This document shows, piece after piece, positions 1 through 8,596 of a stretch of DNA of 64,000 nucleotides. A program made the translations under genes and the position numbers. Numbering within the stretch: the first letter of the stretch is position 1; the number at the start of each line of letters is the position of its first letter. Source of the stretch: Sunxiuqinia sp965230765 (lineage in GTDB: Bacteria; Bacteroidota; Bacteroidia; Bacteroidales; Prolixibacteraceae). The stretch covers positions 1,612,001 through 1,676,000 of the forward strand of contig CBDDLR010000001.1 in the NCBI GenBank assembly GCA_965230765.1. Direction: 5' to 3'. The notes under the pieces were generated by a model. That model made no database searches. It was not told the DNA's origin and was given only the letters and a program-made list of their open reading frames with translations.

Positions 1-1
1 A

Positions 2-64
2 TGTGTTCATACTGAAATAAAGATGAGCGACATCGAGACCGTTACACAAGAGAAATCAAATTAG
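2..64 (+). CDS. Possible 3' end of an upstream gene (partial)
   Basis: Only the second forward frame is open from the window edge; it ends at a TAG at 62-64 and would give a polar 20-residue tail. The other two forward frames stop within the first 20 bases. The tail sits 36 bases before ugd, which fits the end of a preceding gene on the same strand, but 20 codons are too few to assign a family and the open frame could be chance. Confidence 0.3.
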   Translation, partial: CVHTEIKMSDIETVTQEKSN

Positions 65-100
65 TATTACAATAATTTCTATTATTCAATTTAAATTTAA

Positions 101-1507
101 ATGGAGCCTAAAAAAATAAGTTCTATCTGCTGTATTGGAGCAGGATATGTTGGTGGGCCAACCATGGCAGTAATTGCGCAAAAATGTCCACACATTAAAG
201 TTAACGTTGTAGATATTAACCCTAAAAGAATTGCTGATTGGAATTCATCGAATTTGGATGACCTTCCAATTTATGAGCCAGGTTTGGCCGAAGTAGTGAA
301 AGAAACAAGAGAGAAAAACCTGTTTTTTTCTACTGATATTTCACAAGGAATTGCTGAGGCTGAAATGATTTTTATTTCGGTTAATACCCCAACAAAAACC
401 TACGGGATTGGTAAAGGGAAAGCTGCCGATCTAAAATATGTTGAGCTTTGTGCCAGGCAAATTGCTGAGGAAGCTACGGAAGATAAAATTGTAGTTGAAA
501 AATCTACTTTACCTGTTAGAACTGCTCAAAGTATCAAAACAATATTAAAAGCCAATAGCTCAAATGTAGAGTTTCAAGTTCTGTCTAATCCAGAATTCTT
601 GGCTGAAGGAACCGCTATTCAGGATTTGTTTGAACCAGACAGGGTTCTAATTGGTGGAGACCAGGATGAAAAAGGTCTGGCCGCTATTGAATCATTGACT
701 GAGATATATGCCAATTGGGTACCTCGAAAGCAAATCATTCAAACCCGTATTTGGTCTTCGGAGTTATCTAAATTGACAGCCAATGCTTTTTTAGCACAAC
801 GTATTTCATCAATTAACTCTTTGTCTGCACTATGTGAAAGAACTGGAGCAGATATCGATGAGATTGCTAATGCCATCGGGTCAGATTCACGAATTGGTCC
901 TAAATTTTTGAAGGCTTCTGTTGGATTTGGAGGTTCATGTTTCCAGAAAGACATCTTGAACTTGGTTTATTTGTCCCATCATTTTGGGTTGCCAGAGGTA
1001 GCTGAGTATTGGGAGCAAGTCATTAAAATAAATGACTATCAAAAGAAGCGTTTCTCAAAGCAAATAATTGATTCGTTGTTCAACTCGGTTTCAGGCAAAA
1101 AAATTGCCATGCTTGGCTGGGCTTTCAAGAAAGATACAAACGATACTCGTGAGTCAGCCGCAATATATGTTGCTGGTGAATTATTAGATGACCAGGCTGA
1201 GATTCATGTTTACGATCCCAAAGTCACAGAACGGCAAATGATTGAAGATTTGGTTTATGCCGGCTTTGGTGATGAAGAGTCTTTGTCTTCTCAATTGATT
1301 GTTCATGATGATGCATATTCAGCTATGGAAGACGCACATGCTGTTGCCATTATCACAGAATGGGATGAATTTAAAGAGTTGGATTGGGCTAAAGTCTATG
1401 ATGAAATGCTTAAGCCTGCATTTGTTTTTGACGGTAGAAATATACTTGACAGGAAGGAATTAAAGAAGATAGGATTTGATTTGACAAGTATTGGGAAAGG
1501 ATTGTAA
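101..1507 (+). CDS. ugd: UDP-glucose 6-dehydrogenase
   Basis: Oxidises UDP-glucose to UDP-glucuronate with two NAD+ in the cytoplasm, supplying an acidic precursor for surface polysaccharide. The 468 residues fit the family. The N-terminal Rossmann motif GAGYVGG is at residues 13-19, the STLPVRTA segment follows in the middle, and the catalytic cysteine lies in GFGGSCFQKD (Cys280). The central helix reading NAFLAQRISSIN and the GGSCFQKD context resemble the longer, animal-type UGDH group more than the short E. coli Ugd; that is a family-level impression. The ATG at 101 is preceded by an A/T-rich leader without a Shine-Dalgarno, as usual for Bacteroidota. It is the first complete gene of the polysaccharide locus; no promoter could be assigned. 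Confidence 0.95.
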   Translation: MEPKKISSICCIGAGYVGGPTMAVIAQKCPHIKVNVVDINPKRIADWNSSNLDDLPIYEPGLAEVVKETREKNLFFSTDISQGIAEAEMIFISVNTPTKTYGIGKGKAADLKYVELCARQIAEEATEDKIVVEKSTLPVRTAQSIKTILKANSSNVEFQVLSNPEFLAEGTAIQDLFEPDRVLIGGDQDEKGLAAIESLTEIYANWVPRKQIIQTRIWSSELSKLTANAFLAQRISSINSLSALCERTGADIDEIANAIGSDSRIGPKFLKASVGFGGSCFQKDILNLVYLSHHFGLPEVAEYWEQVIKINDYQKKRFSKQIIDSLFNSVSGKKIAMLGWAFKKDTNDTRESAAIYVAGELLDDQAEIHVYDPKVTERQMIEDLVYAGFGDEESLSSQLIVHDDAYSAMEDAHAVAIITEWDEFKELDWAKVYDEMLKPAFVFDGRNILDRKELKKIGFDLTSIGKGL

Positions 1508-1554
1508 TAGTTTATGAATGTATAAATCGATATTAATATTTAAATCAACTCCTT

Positions 1555-2847
1555 ATGGGAAATAAAATTAGTCTGAAGAATACTTCATCTATAAAGATGA
1601 AAGGTTCAAGTTCTCCTAGGAAATGTAGATTTTGTAAAGAGGATCTCAAATATAGTGTCGTTGATTTGGGTATGTCCCCATTGTGTGAAGAATATATAAC
1701 AGCTGAAGGTGCAAATAATGTTGAGAAATTTTTTCCATTGCACGCATTTGTATGTAGCAACTGTTGGCTAGTACAGTTGGAAGAATTTGCCTCTCCTGAT
1801 GAGATCTTCGCTGGAGAGTATGCATATTTTTCGTCGTACAGTGATAGTTGGGTTGATCATGCAAAGAAATATACACAGAAGATGATTTCTGATTTTGAAA
1901 TAGACTCAAATAATTTTGTTGTTGAAATAGCAAGTAATGATGGTTATTTATTGCAATGGTTTGTTTCAGAAAACATCCCTGTTTTAGGTGTAGAACCTGC
2001 CGATAATATTGCAGAAGCAGCAATTGAAAAAGGAATAAGAACTGAAATAAAATTTTTTGGTGTAAAAACAGCTAATGAATTAATTAAAAAATATGGCAAG
2101 GCTGATTTGTTGCTGGGCAACAACGTGCTTGCACATGTACCAGATATAAATGATTTTGTTTCCGGCATGAAAATTATGTTGTCAGATGAAGGTATAATTA
2201 CAATGGAATTTCCTCATTTGCTCCAACTAATTGAAAATAATCAGTTTGATACTATATATCACGAACATTTTTCCTATTTGTCATTTACAACTGTTGACCG
2301 GATCTTTTCTCATCATGGAATCACGTTATTTGACGTTGAAGAAATACCAACACACGGGGGGTCTTTGAGAATTTATGGTAAACATAGTGAAAATAGAAGT
2401 AAAGATATTTCTGATAGAGTGACAGAACTTTTATCACGAGAGAAAAATCTTGGTGTTGAAGAGCTTAGTTATTATTCAAGTTTTGAAGAACAAGTTAAGG
2501 AAACAAAGAGGAAGATACTTAGCTTCCTAATTGAGGCTAAGAGAAATGGGAAGAAAATAGTTGGGTATGGTGCTCCGGGTAAAGGAAATACACTTTTAAA
2601 TTATTGCGGAATTCGTTCTGATTTTATTGATTTCACTGTTGATAGAAGCACATATAAACAAGGAAAACTCCTACCAGGTACTCGTATACCAATTTTCGAT
2701 CCATCAATGATCAAAAAAACAAAACCGGATTATCTTTTTATTTTACCATGGAATTTAAAAGATGAAATTATAAATCAGAATAATTTTATTCGTGATTGGG
2801 GAGGTAAATTTGTGGTGCCTGTGCCTGAACTAGAGATAATCGATTAG
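1555..2847 (+). CDS. Sugar C-methyltransferase-like SAM-dependent methyltransferase (zinc-binding N-terminus)
   Basis: Resembles the NDP-hexose C-methyltransferases (TylC3/NovU type). There are three parts: an N-terminal zinc-binding module with cysteine pairs C24/C27 and C67/C70; a class I SAM fold with the motif VVEIASNDG near residue 122; and a C-terminal domain with YGAPGKGNTLL near residue 338, typical of the family's extra C-terminal domain. Members add a methyl group from SAM to a keto-deoxysugar nucleotide, and the following nucleotidyltransferases support a sugar substrate. The exact sugar is unknown. An alternative start is the ATG at residue 15; neither choice affects the zinc module. 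It lies 47 bases after ugd, on the same strand. Confidence 0.85.
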   Translation: MGNKISLKNTSSIKMKGSSSPRKCRFCKEDLKYSVVDLGMSPLCEEYITAEGANNVEKFFPLHAFVCSNCWLVQLEEFASPDEIFAGEYAYFSSYSDSWVDHAKKYTQKMISDFEIDSNNFVVEIASNDGYLLQWFVSENIPVLGVEPADNIAEAAIEKGIRTEIKFFGVKTANELIKKYGKADLLLGNNVLAHVPDINDFVSGMKIMLSDEGIITMEFPHLLQLIENNQFDTIYHEHFSYLSFTTVDRIFSHHGITLFDVEEIPTHGGSLRIYGKHSENRSKDISDRVTELLSREKNLGVEELSYYSSFEEQVKETKRKILSFLIEAKRNGKKIVGYGAPGKGNTLLNYCGIRSDFIDFTVDRSTYKQGKLLPGTRIPIFDPSMIKKTKPDYLFILPWNLKDEIINQNNFIRDWGGKFVVPVPELEIID

Positions 2848-2924
2848 ATTTGAGAATACACTTAGGGAGCTTCTTTTCATTCTTAATTTTTTGTTTTTAA
2901 ATTATCTGTTTAAGCATATCGATT

Positions 2925-3722
2925 ATGAAAGTAGTACTTTTCTGTGGTGGTTTAGGCATGCGATTAAGGGAATATTCTGAAACAATCCCAAAACCAATGG
3001 TTCCGATAGGTTATCGACCAATTTTATGGAATATTATGAGATTTTATGCTCATTTTGGGCATAAAGAATTCATTCTTTGTTTAGGTCATAAAGCTGATTT
3101 TATAAAGAACTATTTCGTTAATTATGACGAAACCATATCTAATGACTTTGTTTTTGAGAATGGTGGGAAAAATATAAATTTGCTCAATACTGATATTGAT
3201 GACTGGAAAATTACTTTTGTTGATACAGGTATAAACTCAAACATTGGCATGCGGCTAATGTCTGTAAAAGAGTATCTTGGCAATGATGAGATGTTTCTGG
3301 CAAATTATAGTGATGGGCTTTCAGATTTGAATCTAAATGAGATGATAGAATGGTTCAAGCCTCAAAAAGATAAAGTGGCATCCTTTGTAGCCTACCAACC
3401 TACTCAAAGTTTTCATGTTGTCAAGAGAGATGATAATGGAGAGGTAAGAAAAATTAATCATATAGGCTCCTCTGGACTTTATATCAATACTGGATATTTT
3501 GTTTTTAGAAAAGAAATTTTTGATTTCATGGAGTATGGAGATGAACTTGTAGATAAACCATTTCTTAGATTAATAGAAGAAAAGAAATTGACTTCATGGG
3601 ATCATAAAGGGTTTTGGGCTAGTATGGATACATATAAAGATAAGCAAACTTTAGATGATGCCTATGCCAAAGGGAATGCTTCTTGGGAAGTTTGGCGAAA
3701 AAATGGTAAAAAAACCTATTGA
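2925..3722 (+). CDS. Sugar-phosphate nucleotidyltransferase, glucose-1-phosphate cytidylyltransferase-like
   Basis: A 265-residue nucleotidyltransferase-fold protein. The N-terminal signature GGLGMRLRE followed by KPMVPIG is the nucleotide-binding loop of this superfamily, and the sequence around PILWNIMRFYAHFGH parallels that of RfbF (CTP + glucose-1-phosphate to CDP-glucose). It differs from the canonical RfbF at 4453 in having GMR instead of GTR and many other changes, so it is a divergent paralogue and its sugar and nucleotide preferences are uncertain. The stop codon is followed two bases later by the ATG of the PIG-L deacetylase, so the two are probably co-translated and may act on the same sugar. 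Confidence 0.8.
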   Translation: MKVVLFCGGLGMRLREYSETIPKPMVPIGYRPILWNIMRFYAHFGHKEFILCLGHKADFIKNYFVNYDETISNDFVFENGGKNINLLNTDIDDWKITFVDTGINSNIGMRLMSVKEYLGNDEMFLANYSDGLSDLNLNEMIEWFKPQKDKVASFVAYQPTQSFHVVKRDDNGEVRKINHIGSSGLYINTGYFVFRKEIFDFMEYGDELVDKPFLRLIEEKKLTSWDHKGFWASMDTYKDKQTLDDAYAKGNASWEVWRKNGKKTY

Positions 3723-3724
3723 TT

Positions 3725-4366
3725 ATGCTCGGATTTACTATTGAGAACAGTAACCCTCTTAATATTTTATGTTTAGGAGCTCATTGTGATGACATTGAAA
3801 TTGGTTGTGGCGGAACCTTGCTCAAGATCTTTGAAAATTACCAAATTGAAAAAGTCTTTTGGATTGTTTTCGCATCAAATGATATTCGGAAAACTGAGGC
3901 ATTTGATAGCGCTAGTCGTTTTTTAGATGGATTTGAAAATAAAGAAATCATTGTAAAATCTTTTAAGGATGGATTTCTTCCCTATAATGCTAAAGACATA
4001 AAAGAATATTTTGAGGTCATTAAAAGTAAATTCTCTCCGGATTTAATTTTTACACATTTTAGAGATGACAGGCATCAAGATCATAGGCTTATTAGTGATC
4101 TAACGTGGAATACATGGCGAAATCACTTAATCTTAGAGTATGAGATCCCAAAGTATGACGGAGATTTGGGTGTGCCAAGTTTTTATGTTCCCTTAGAAAG
4201 AAGTCATCTTAGAAAAAAGAATCAAATTTTGCTAGAATCCTTTGTTTCCCAGAACAATAAACATTGGTTTGATGAGGATGTATTTTGTGCTTTACCTCGT
4301 ATTAGAGGAATTGAATGTGCTTCTATGTTTGCAGAAGCGTTTTATGTTCGTAAGATACTGTTTTAG
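3725..4366 (+). CDS. PIG-L family deacetylase
   Basis: Zinc-dependent N-deacetylase of the PIG-L/LmbE family, which removes acetyl groups from GlcNAc-containing or other N-acetylated sugar substrates. The first metal motif reads AHCDDIEIGCGG (His20, Asp22, Asp23), where most members have AHPDDE, and the second histidine-rich motif is HFRDDRHQDHR. I use the ATG at 3725, two bases after the preceding stop; a TTG two codons further upstream would overlap that gene by four bases. Length (213 aa) is normal. Its place between two cytidylyltransferase-like genes suggests that one of the nucleotide sugars carries an acylated amino group at some stage; this is inference. Confidence 0.85.
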   Translation: MLGFTIENSNPLNILCLGAHCDDIEIGCGGTLLKIFENYQIEKVFWIVFASNDIRKTEAFDSASRFLDGFENKEIIVKSFKDGFLPYNAKDIKEYFEVIKSKFSPDLIFTHFRDDRHQDHRLISDLTWNTWRNHLILEYEIPKYDGDLGVPSFYVPLERSHLRKKNQILLESFVSQNNKHWFDEDVFCALPRIRGIECASMFAEAFYVRKILF

Positions 4367-4452
4367 TATTATCAAGCATTTATGAGTTTATACAAAAGGG
4401 GCTTATATCAATAAAAATTTATAGATAACCAATACTCAAAAATTGACACATA

Positions 4453-5238
4453 ATGAAGGCAGTTATTCTTGCAGGAGGTCTCGGAACACGTATAAGTGAA
4501 GAAAGTGGAGTGCGACCTAAGCCAATGGTTGAAATTGACGGGAATCCCATTCTATGGCACATTATGAAGATCTATTCGCACTATGGGATAAATGATTTTA
4601 TTATATGTTGCGGATATAAAGGTTATGTTATAAAGGAATACTTCTCAAACTATTTTTTGTTTAATTCCGATGTTACATTCGATATGAAGAATAATTGCAT
4701 GAAAGTTCATACAATGAATTCTGAACCATGGAATGTCACACTTGTTGATACAGGCTTAAATACAATGACTGGAGGAAGGCTGAAAAGGGTAAAGGACTAT
4801 ATTGATGGAGAGACCTTTTGTATGACCTATGGCGATGGTGTTAGTGATGTGAATATTAATGACCTGATCATGCATCATAAGAACCAAAAAGTATTTGCGA
4901 CTTTAACTTCTGTACGTCAACATGGTCGTTTTGGTGTATTTAAGTTGAAGAAGGATGATTCTAAAATTGGATACTTCAAAGAAAAACCTGAAATGGAAGG
5001 CGATGAATCTGCATGGATTAATGGTGGTTTTTTTGTTCTTGAGCCTGAAGTTATAGATTATATTGATGGTGATGCAACAGTATTTGAAAAAGATCCATTG
5101 GAGAAACTAGCAAATGATTCTCAGTTAGCTGCATTTAGACATACAAAATTTTGGCAACCGATGGATACACTAAGGGATAAAAATCTTTTAGAAGATTTAT
5201 GGAAATCAGGGAATGCACCTTGGAAAATCTGGGAATAA
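4453..5238 (+). CDS. rfbF: Glucose-1-phosphate cytidylyltransferase
   Basis: Forms CDP-glucose from CTP and glucose-1-phosphate, the entry reaction to CDP-linked 3,6-dideoxy- and branched sugars. The 261-residue protein keeps the canonical features: AGGLGTRISEES at the N-terminus, RPKPMVEI, GNPILWHIMKIYSHYG, and the late WINGGFFVLEPE segment. It is much closer to classical RfbF than the paralogue at 2925. It is followed 46 bases later by an epimerase/dehydratase, but a clear CDP-glucose 4,6-dehydratase (RfbG) is not seen in the window, so the next step is either done by the SDR at 5285 or encoded elsewhere. Confidence 0.9.
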   Translation: MKAVILAGGLGTRISEESGVRPKPMVEIDGNPILWHIMKIYSHYGINDFIICCGYKGYVIKEYFSNYFLFNSDVTFDMKNNCMKVHTMNSEPWNVTLVDTGLNTMTGGRLKRVKDYIDGETFCMTYGDGVSDVNINDLIMHHKNQKVFATLTSVRQHGRFGVFKLKKDDSKIGYFKEKPEMEGDESAWINGGFFVLEPEVIDYIDGDATVFEKDPLEKLANDSQLAAFRHTKFWQPMDTLRDKNLLEDLWKSGNAPWKIWE

Positions 5239-5284
5239 ATGTACTTATTTGTAATAACACACAAAAACTTAAACACAAATTAAT

Positions 5285-6331
5285 ATGAAGATCTTAATTG
5301 CAGGTAATATGGGGTATATAGGGCCAAATGTTACCAAACATCTAAGAAACGTTTTCCCAGGTGCTGAATTGATAGGTTTCGATATCGGTTATTTTAGCCA
5401 CTGTTTGACTAATTCGTCGATGCTTCCTGAAGTATTGCTTGATAGACAGATTTATGGAGATATTCGGAAATTCCCTGATGAAATTTTAAATGGAATTGAT
5501 GCGATAGTTGATTTAGCTGCTATCTCAAATGATCCAATGAGTAAAGAGTTTGAGGGGATTACCCTTGATGTTAATTATAAAGCTGCTGTAGAGTTGGCAA
5601 AAAAAGCTAAATCTGCAGGAGTGAAAAATTTTGTTTTTGCTTCTAGCTGTTCTGTATATGGAGCAGCCTCTGATTATCCAAAAACTGAAGAAGATACTGT
5701 AAATCCACTGACAGCATATGCTAAATCTAAAATATATGCAGAAGAAGAACTTGAACCGTTGGCAGATGATTCTTTTTCCATCACCTGTTTAAGGTTTGCT
5801 ACTGCTTGTGGATGGAGTAATCGGTTAAGACTGGATCTAGTACTTAACGATTTTGTTGCAGGTTCACTGGTTGAGAGCAAAATTACAATTCTAAGTGATG
5901 GCACTCCTTGGAGACCAATGATAAATACAAAAGATATGGCACGTGCAATAGAATGGGGCTTATCCAGAAAAAATGATAATGGAGGAGATTTTTTAATTGT
6001 TAATGCTGGCTCAAATGAGTGGAATAATCAAATTAAACCCCTTGCAGAGGCTGTTTCAGCTATAATTCCAGGCGTAAATATTAGTACTAATCCTCATGCG
6101 GTGCCCGATAAAAGATCGTATCAGGTAAACTTTGATTTATTTAAAAGTCTTGCACCAAATCATCAACCTATCCATAACCTTGAATCTACAATTGCAGAGA
6201 TTCGTGATAATCTCGTTGCAATGAATTTCAATGACCCAGACTTCAGATCGTCTCAGCTTATTAGGTTAAAAGTTTTAGGAAAACTTAAAGACGAAAAGCT
6301 TATCAATGAGAATTTAGAGTGGATTAAATAG
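5285..6331 (+). CDS. NAD-dependent epimerase/dehydratase (extended SDR) of nucleotide-sugar metabolism
   Basis: Extended short-chain dehydrogenase/reductase of 348 residues. The cofactor loop is GNMGYIG (G7, G10, G13), the catalytic triad is visible as SSCSVYG plus Y145-A-K-S-K149, and the C-terminal half is the substrate domain with a DGTPWRPMI segment typical of sugar-nucleotide SDRs. It could be a 4-epimerase, 4-reductase or 4,6-dehydratase acting on the product of RfbF; the motifs do not decide between these. Spacing of 46 bases after rfbF and the same orientation indicate one operon. Confidence 0.85.
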   Translation: MKILIAGNMGYIGPNVTKHLRNVFPGAELIGFDIGYFSHCLTNSSMLPEVLLDRQIYGDIRKFPDEILNGIDAIVDLAAISNDPMSKEFEGITLDVNYKAAVELAKKAKSAGVKNFVFASSCSVYGAASDYPKTEEDTVNPLTAYAKSKIYAEEELEPLADDSFSITCLRFATACGWSNRLRLDLVLNDFVAGSLVESKITILSDGTPWRPMINTKDMARAIEWGLSRKNDNGGDFLIVNAGSNEWNNQIKPLAEAVSAIIPGVNISTNPHAVPDKRSYQVNFDLFKSLAPNHQPIHNLESTIAEIRDNLVAMNFNDPDFRSSQLIRLKVLGKLKDEKLINENLEWIK

Positions 6332-6338
6332 TATCCTA

Positions 6339-6821
6339 ATGTTTTTGATAACTCATGTTGCTACACCAATAATAGTTTCAGCCTCAGTTGATCTGGTCAG
6401 GGTTAAAAGACTGAAAACTTCTTTATTCTCAAATTCAGATTATCTCATCATCGGTTTTTGCTCATTAATTCCTGACATGTTTTGGCCTGATGCATATGGC
6501 CCATACCGCATTGGGCATACCATTAGCCATAGCTTTGTATTTGTATTACTTGTTTATCTCGGAATTCTTTTCATAACATGGATCTTTAATAAAAATAGAC
6601 CTTCTGCTTTAAAGGCTACAATATTCTGGCTGTCATGCTTTTCTCATTTGGTTTTAGATGCAGTTAGTGGAGGCAAGAAGCTTTTTTATCCATTCTCTGA
6701 TATAATAATTGGAGGTACTTTAATCCCAACCCAGCTTTGGTTTATATTTGATATTGGTTTGTTATTGGGAGTGATCATCATTTTTTATATACTCAGAAAG
6801 TTTGTTAAACAAGAAGAATAG
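6339..6821 (+). CDS. YdjM-family membrane-bound metal-dependent hydrolase
   Basis: A 160-residue integral membrane protein of the YdjM (LexA-regulated, inner-membrane hydrolase) family. Conserved polar and histidine residues lie in and between membrane spans: THVATP at the start, LIPDMFWPD, RIGHTISHSF and CFSHLVLDAVSGG. About four hydrophobic segments are visible. The biochemical substrate of the family is poorly known. It begins 7 bases after the SDR stop and ends 9 bases before the RmlC-like gene, so it is embedded in the sugar operon, which hints at a role with a lipid-linked or surface glycan; that is inference. Confidence 0.75.
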   Translation: MFLITHVATPIIVSASVDLVRVKRLKTSLFSNSDYLIIGFCSLIPDMFWPDAYGPYRIGHTISHSFVFVLLVYLGILFITWIFNKNRPSALKATIFWLSCFSHLVLDAVSGGKKLFYPFSDIIIGGTLIPTQLWFIFDIGLLLGVIIIFYILRKFVKQEE

Positions 6822-6830
6822 CTATTAATT

Positions 6831-7382
6831 ATGATTTTTACAGAACTTCAACTTAAAGGAGCATTTTTGATAGAGGTAGAAAAAGTAGAAGATGATCGTG
6901 GTTTTTTTGGAAGAGCATGGTGCCAGAAGGAGTTTGAAGAACATGGCTTAAATGGTAGTATAAAGCAGCTAAACACTTCATTAACATTGAAAAGAGGGAC
7001 AGTTCGTGGAATGCATTACCAAGTTGATCCTTATCAGGAAACTAAATTTATTCGTTGTACAAAAGGTCGAATATACGATGTTATCATTGATTTAAGACCT
7101 GGATCCCCTACATTTATGAAATGGGTTGGAAACGAATTATCAGAGGACAATTATAAAATGGTTTATGTGCCTGAGAATTTTGCTCATGGTTTTATTACCC
7201 TAGAAGAAAATAGTGAAGTGTATTATCCAGTAACTCAATTTTACACACCAGGCGCTGAACGTGGAATTCGATTTGATGATAAAGTATTTAATATCCAATG
7301 GCCAATCTCAATTGAGGTAGTATCTGAAAAAGACGCGAATCATTTGGATTTTGATGTTCATACATTTCAAAAATCAATTTAG
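6831..7382 (+). CDS. rfbC: dTDP-4-dehydrorhamnose 3,5-epimerase (RmlC) family protein
   Basis: Cupin-fold sugar nucleotide epimerase of 183 residues, the length of RmlC. The family core is plain: DDRGFFGR, the active-site histidine in GTVRGMHYQ (His62), YDVIIDLRPGSPTF, and VPENFAHGF. RmlC epimerises C3 and C5 of dTDP-4-keto-6-deoxyglucose; here rmlA, rmlB and rmlD are absent from the window and the neighbours are CDP-sugar genes and C-methyltransferases, so the substrate may be a different 4-keto sugar nucleotide (for example a CDP-linked one). The next gene starts 13 bases downstream. Confidence 0.88.
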   Translation: MIFTELQLKGAFLIEVEKVEDDRGFFGRAWCQKEFEEHGLNGSIKQLNTSLTLKRGTVRGMHYQVDPYQETKFIRCTKGRIYDVIIDLRPGSPTFMKWVGNELSEDNYKMVYVPENFAHGFITLEENSEVYYPVTQFYTPGAERGIRFDDKVFNIQWPISIEVVSEKDANHLDFDVHTFQKSI

Positions 7383-7395
7383 CAATTTACTGTTT

Positions 7396-8568
7396 ATGAA
7401 ACACCTTAAATGCCCCAATTGTGGTTCTAGCAATTGTGAAGATTTTTTTTCCATAAAGAATGCTCCAACTCAAAGCCTTTTGACAATTAAGACTTATGAA
7501 GAAGCAATAGCTATCCCCCGTAAGGATATTGACTTGGCTTTTTGTCACGATTGTGGATTCATTTTCAATAGTTCTTTTGATACGACAATTGATTACTATA
7601 CTCAAGGGTATGAAGACCAACAAGGCTTCTCTCCAACTTTTAAGAAGTTTATTTCAGGAATAACAAATCGGTTTATTGATAGATACAGTATTCGAAATAA
7701 AGATATTATTGAGATTGGGTGTGGTAAAGGCGATTTTATTTCTTTGATATGTGAGTTAGGGAATAATAGAGGTATTGGTATTGATCCAGCATTCATTGAT
7801 GGAAGACTTACGCCCAATCATAAGCTTAAGTTTATTAAAGAGTTTTATTCTAAAGAACATGGCGATTTACCAAATGATGTTATCACTTGCCGACACACTC
7901 TTGAGCATATTCATGCTACAGACGAGTTTCTTGCTACAGTAAGATCATCTATAAAAGAGGGAACTGACAATATCATCTTTTTTGAGGTTCCTAGTATAGT
8001 TCGCATCTTAAAGGTTCAGGCTTTTTGGGATATTTTTTATGAACATTGCACTTATTTGAGCCCGGGTTCACTCGCAAGACTTTTCAGAAGAAATGATTTT
8101 GAAGTATTGGATATGTATTTAGAGTATGATGATCAATACTTATTTATTGAGGCAAAACCGGTTACTAAGACTTCATCCAAGATTCATAACCTTGAAGAAA
8201 ACATTGAGGATCTTTGGGAACTTGCAAATGGTTTTGTAACAAAAATAAACAGAACCCTTGACAAATGGAGAGATATACTTTTAGACTACAAAAAAGGGAA
8301 TAAGAAAGTTGTAATATGGGGAGGGGGATCTAAATCTGTCGGTTTCCTTACACAATTTTATGATATGAAAGTGATAGAGCATGTTGTTGATATCAATCCA
8401 CACATGACAGGTAATTACATCCCCGGAATTGGTATTCAGTATAAAAATCCAGAGTTTCTTCGAGAATATAAACCAGATGCTGTGATTATCATGAATGGTG
8501 TGTATAAAAATGAAATTACAGTAATGTTGACTAATATGGATATTAATCCAGATATATACGCTTTATAA
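7396..8568 (+). CDS. Second zinc-binding C-methyltransferase-like SAM-dependent methyltransferase
   Basis: A 390-residue paralogue of the protein at 1555. The N-terminus has a zinc-binding set (CPNCGSSNC at residues 6-14, then CHDCGF), the SAM motif EIGCGKGDF lies around residue 111, and the C-terminal region carries VIWGGGSKSVGFL, comparable to the YGAPGKGN segment of the first one. I use the ATG at 7396 (MKHLKCPNC), 13 bases after the upstream stop; an upstream in-frame ATG at 7351 would overlap the epimerase by 32 bases. It probably methylates a sugar nucleotide or polysaccharide intermediate, but could use another methyl acceptor. Confidence 0.8.
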   Translation: MKHLKCPNCGSSNCEDFFSIKNAPTQSLLTIKTYEEAIAIPRKDIDLAFCHDCGFIFNSSFDTTIDYYTQGYEDQQGFSPTFKKFISGITNRFIDRYSIRNKDIIEIGCGKGDFISLICELGNNRGIGIDPAFIDGRLTPNHKLKFIKEFYSKEHGDLPNDVITCRHTLEHIHATDEFLATVRSSIKEGTDNIIFFEVPSIVRILKVQAFWDIFYEHCTYLSPGSLARLFRRNDFEVLDMYLEYDDQYLFIEAKPVTKTSSKIHNLEENIEDLWELANGFVTKINRTLDKWRDILLDYKKGNKKVVIWGGGSKSVGFLTQFYDMKVIEHVVDINPHMTGNYIPGIGIQYKNPEFLREYKPDAVIIMNGVYKNEITVMLTNMDINPDIYAL

Positions 8569-8596
8569 TACTAATCACTCAAAGAAAATATTTATT

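Noticed and set aside
1646..2023. Long antisense frame in the first methyltransferase gene
   Set aside because: The sense frame has a clear zinc module and SAM motif; the antisense product is low-complexity and has no family features.
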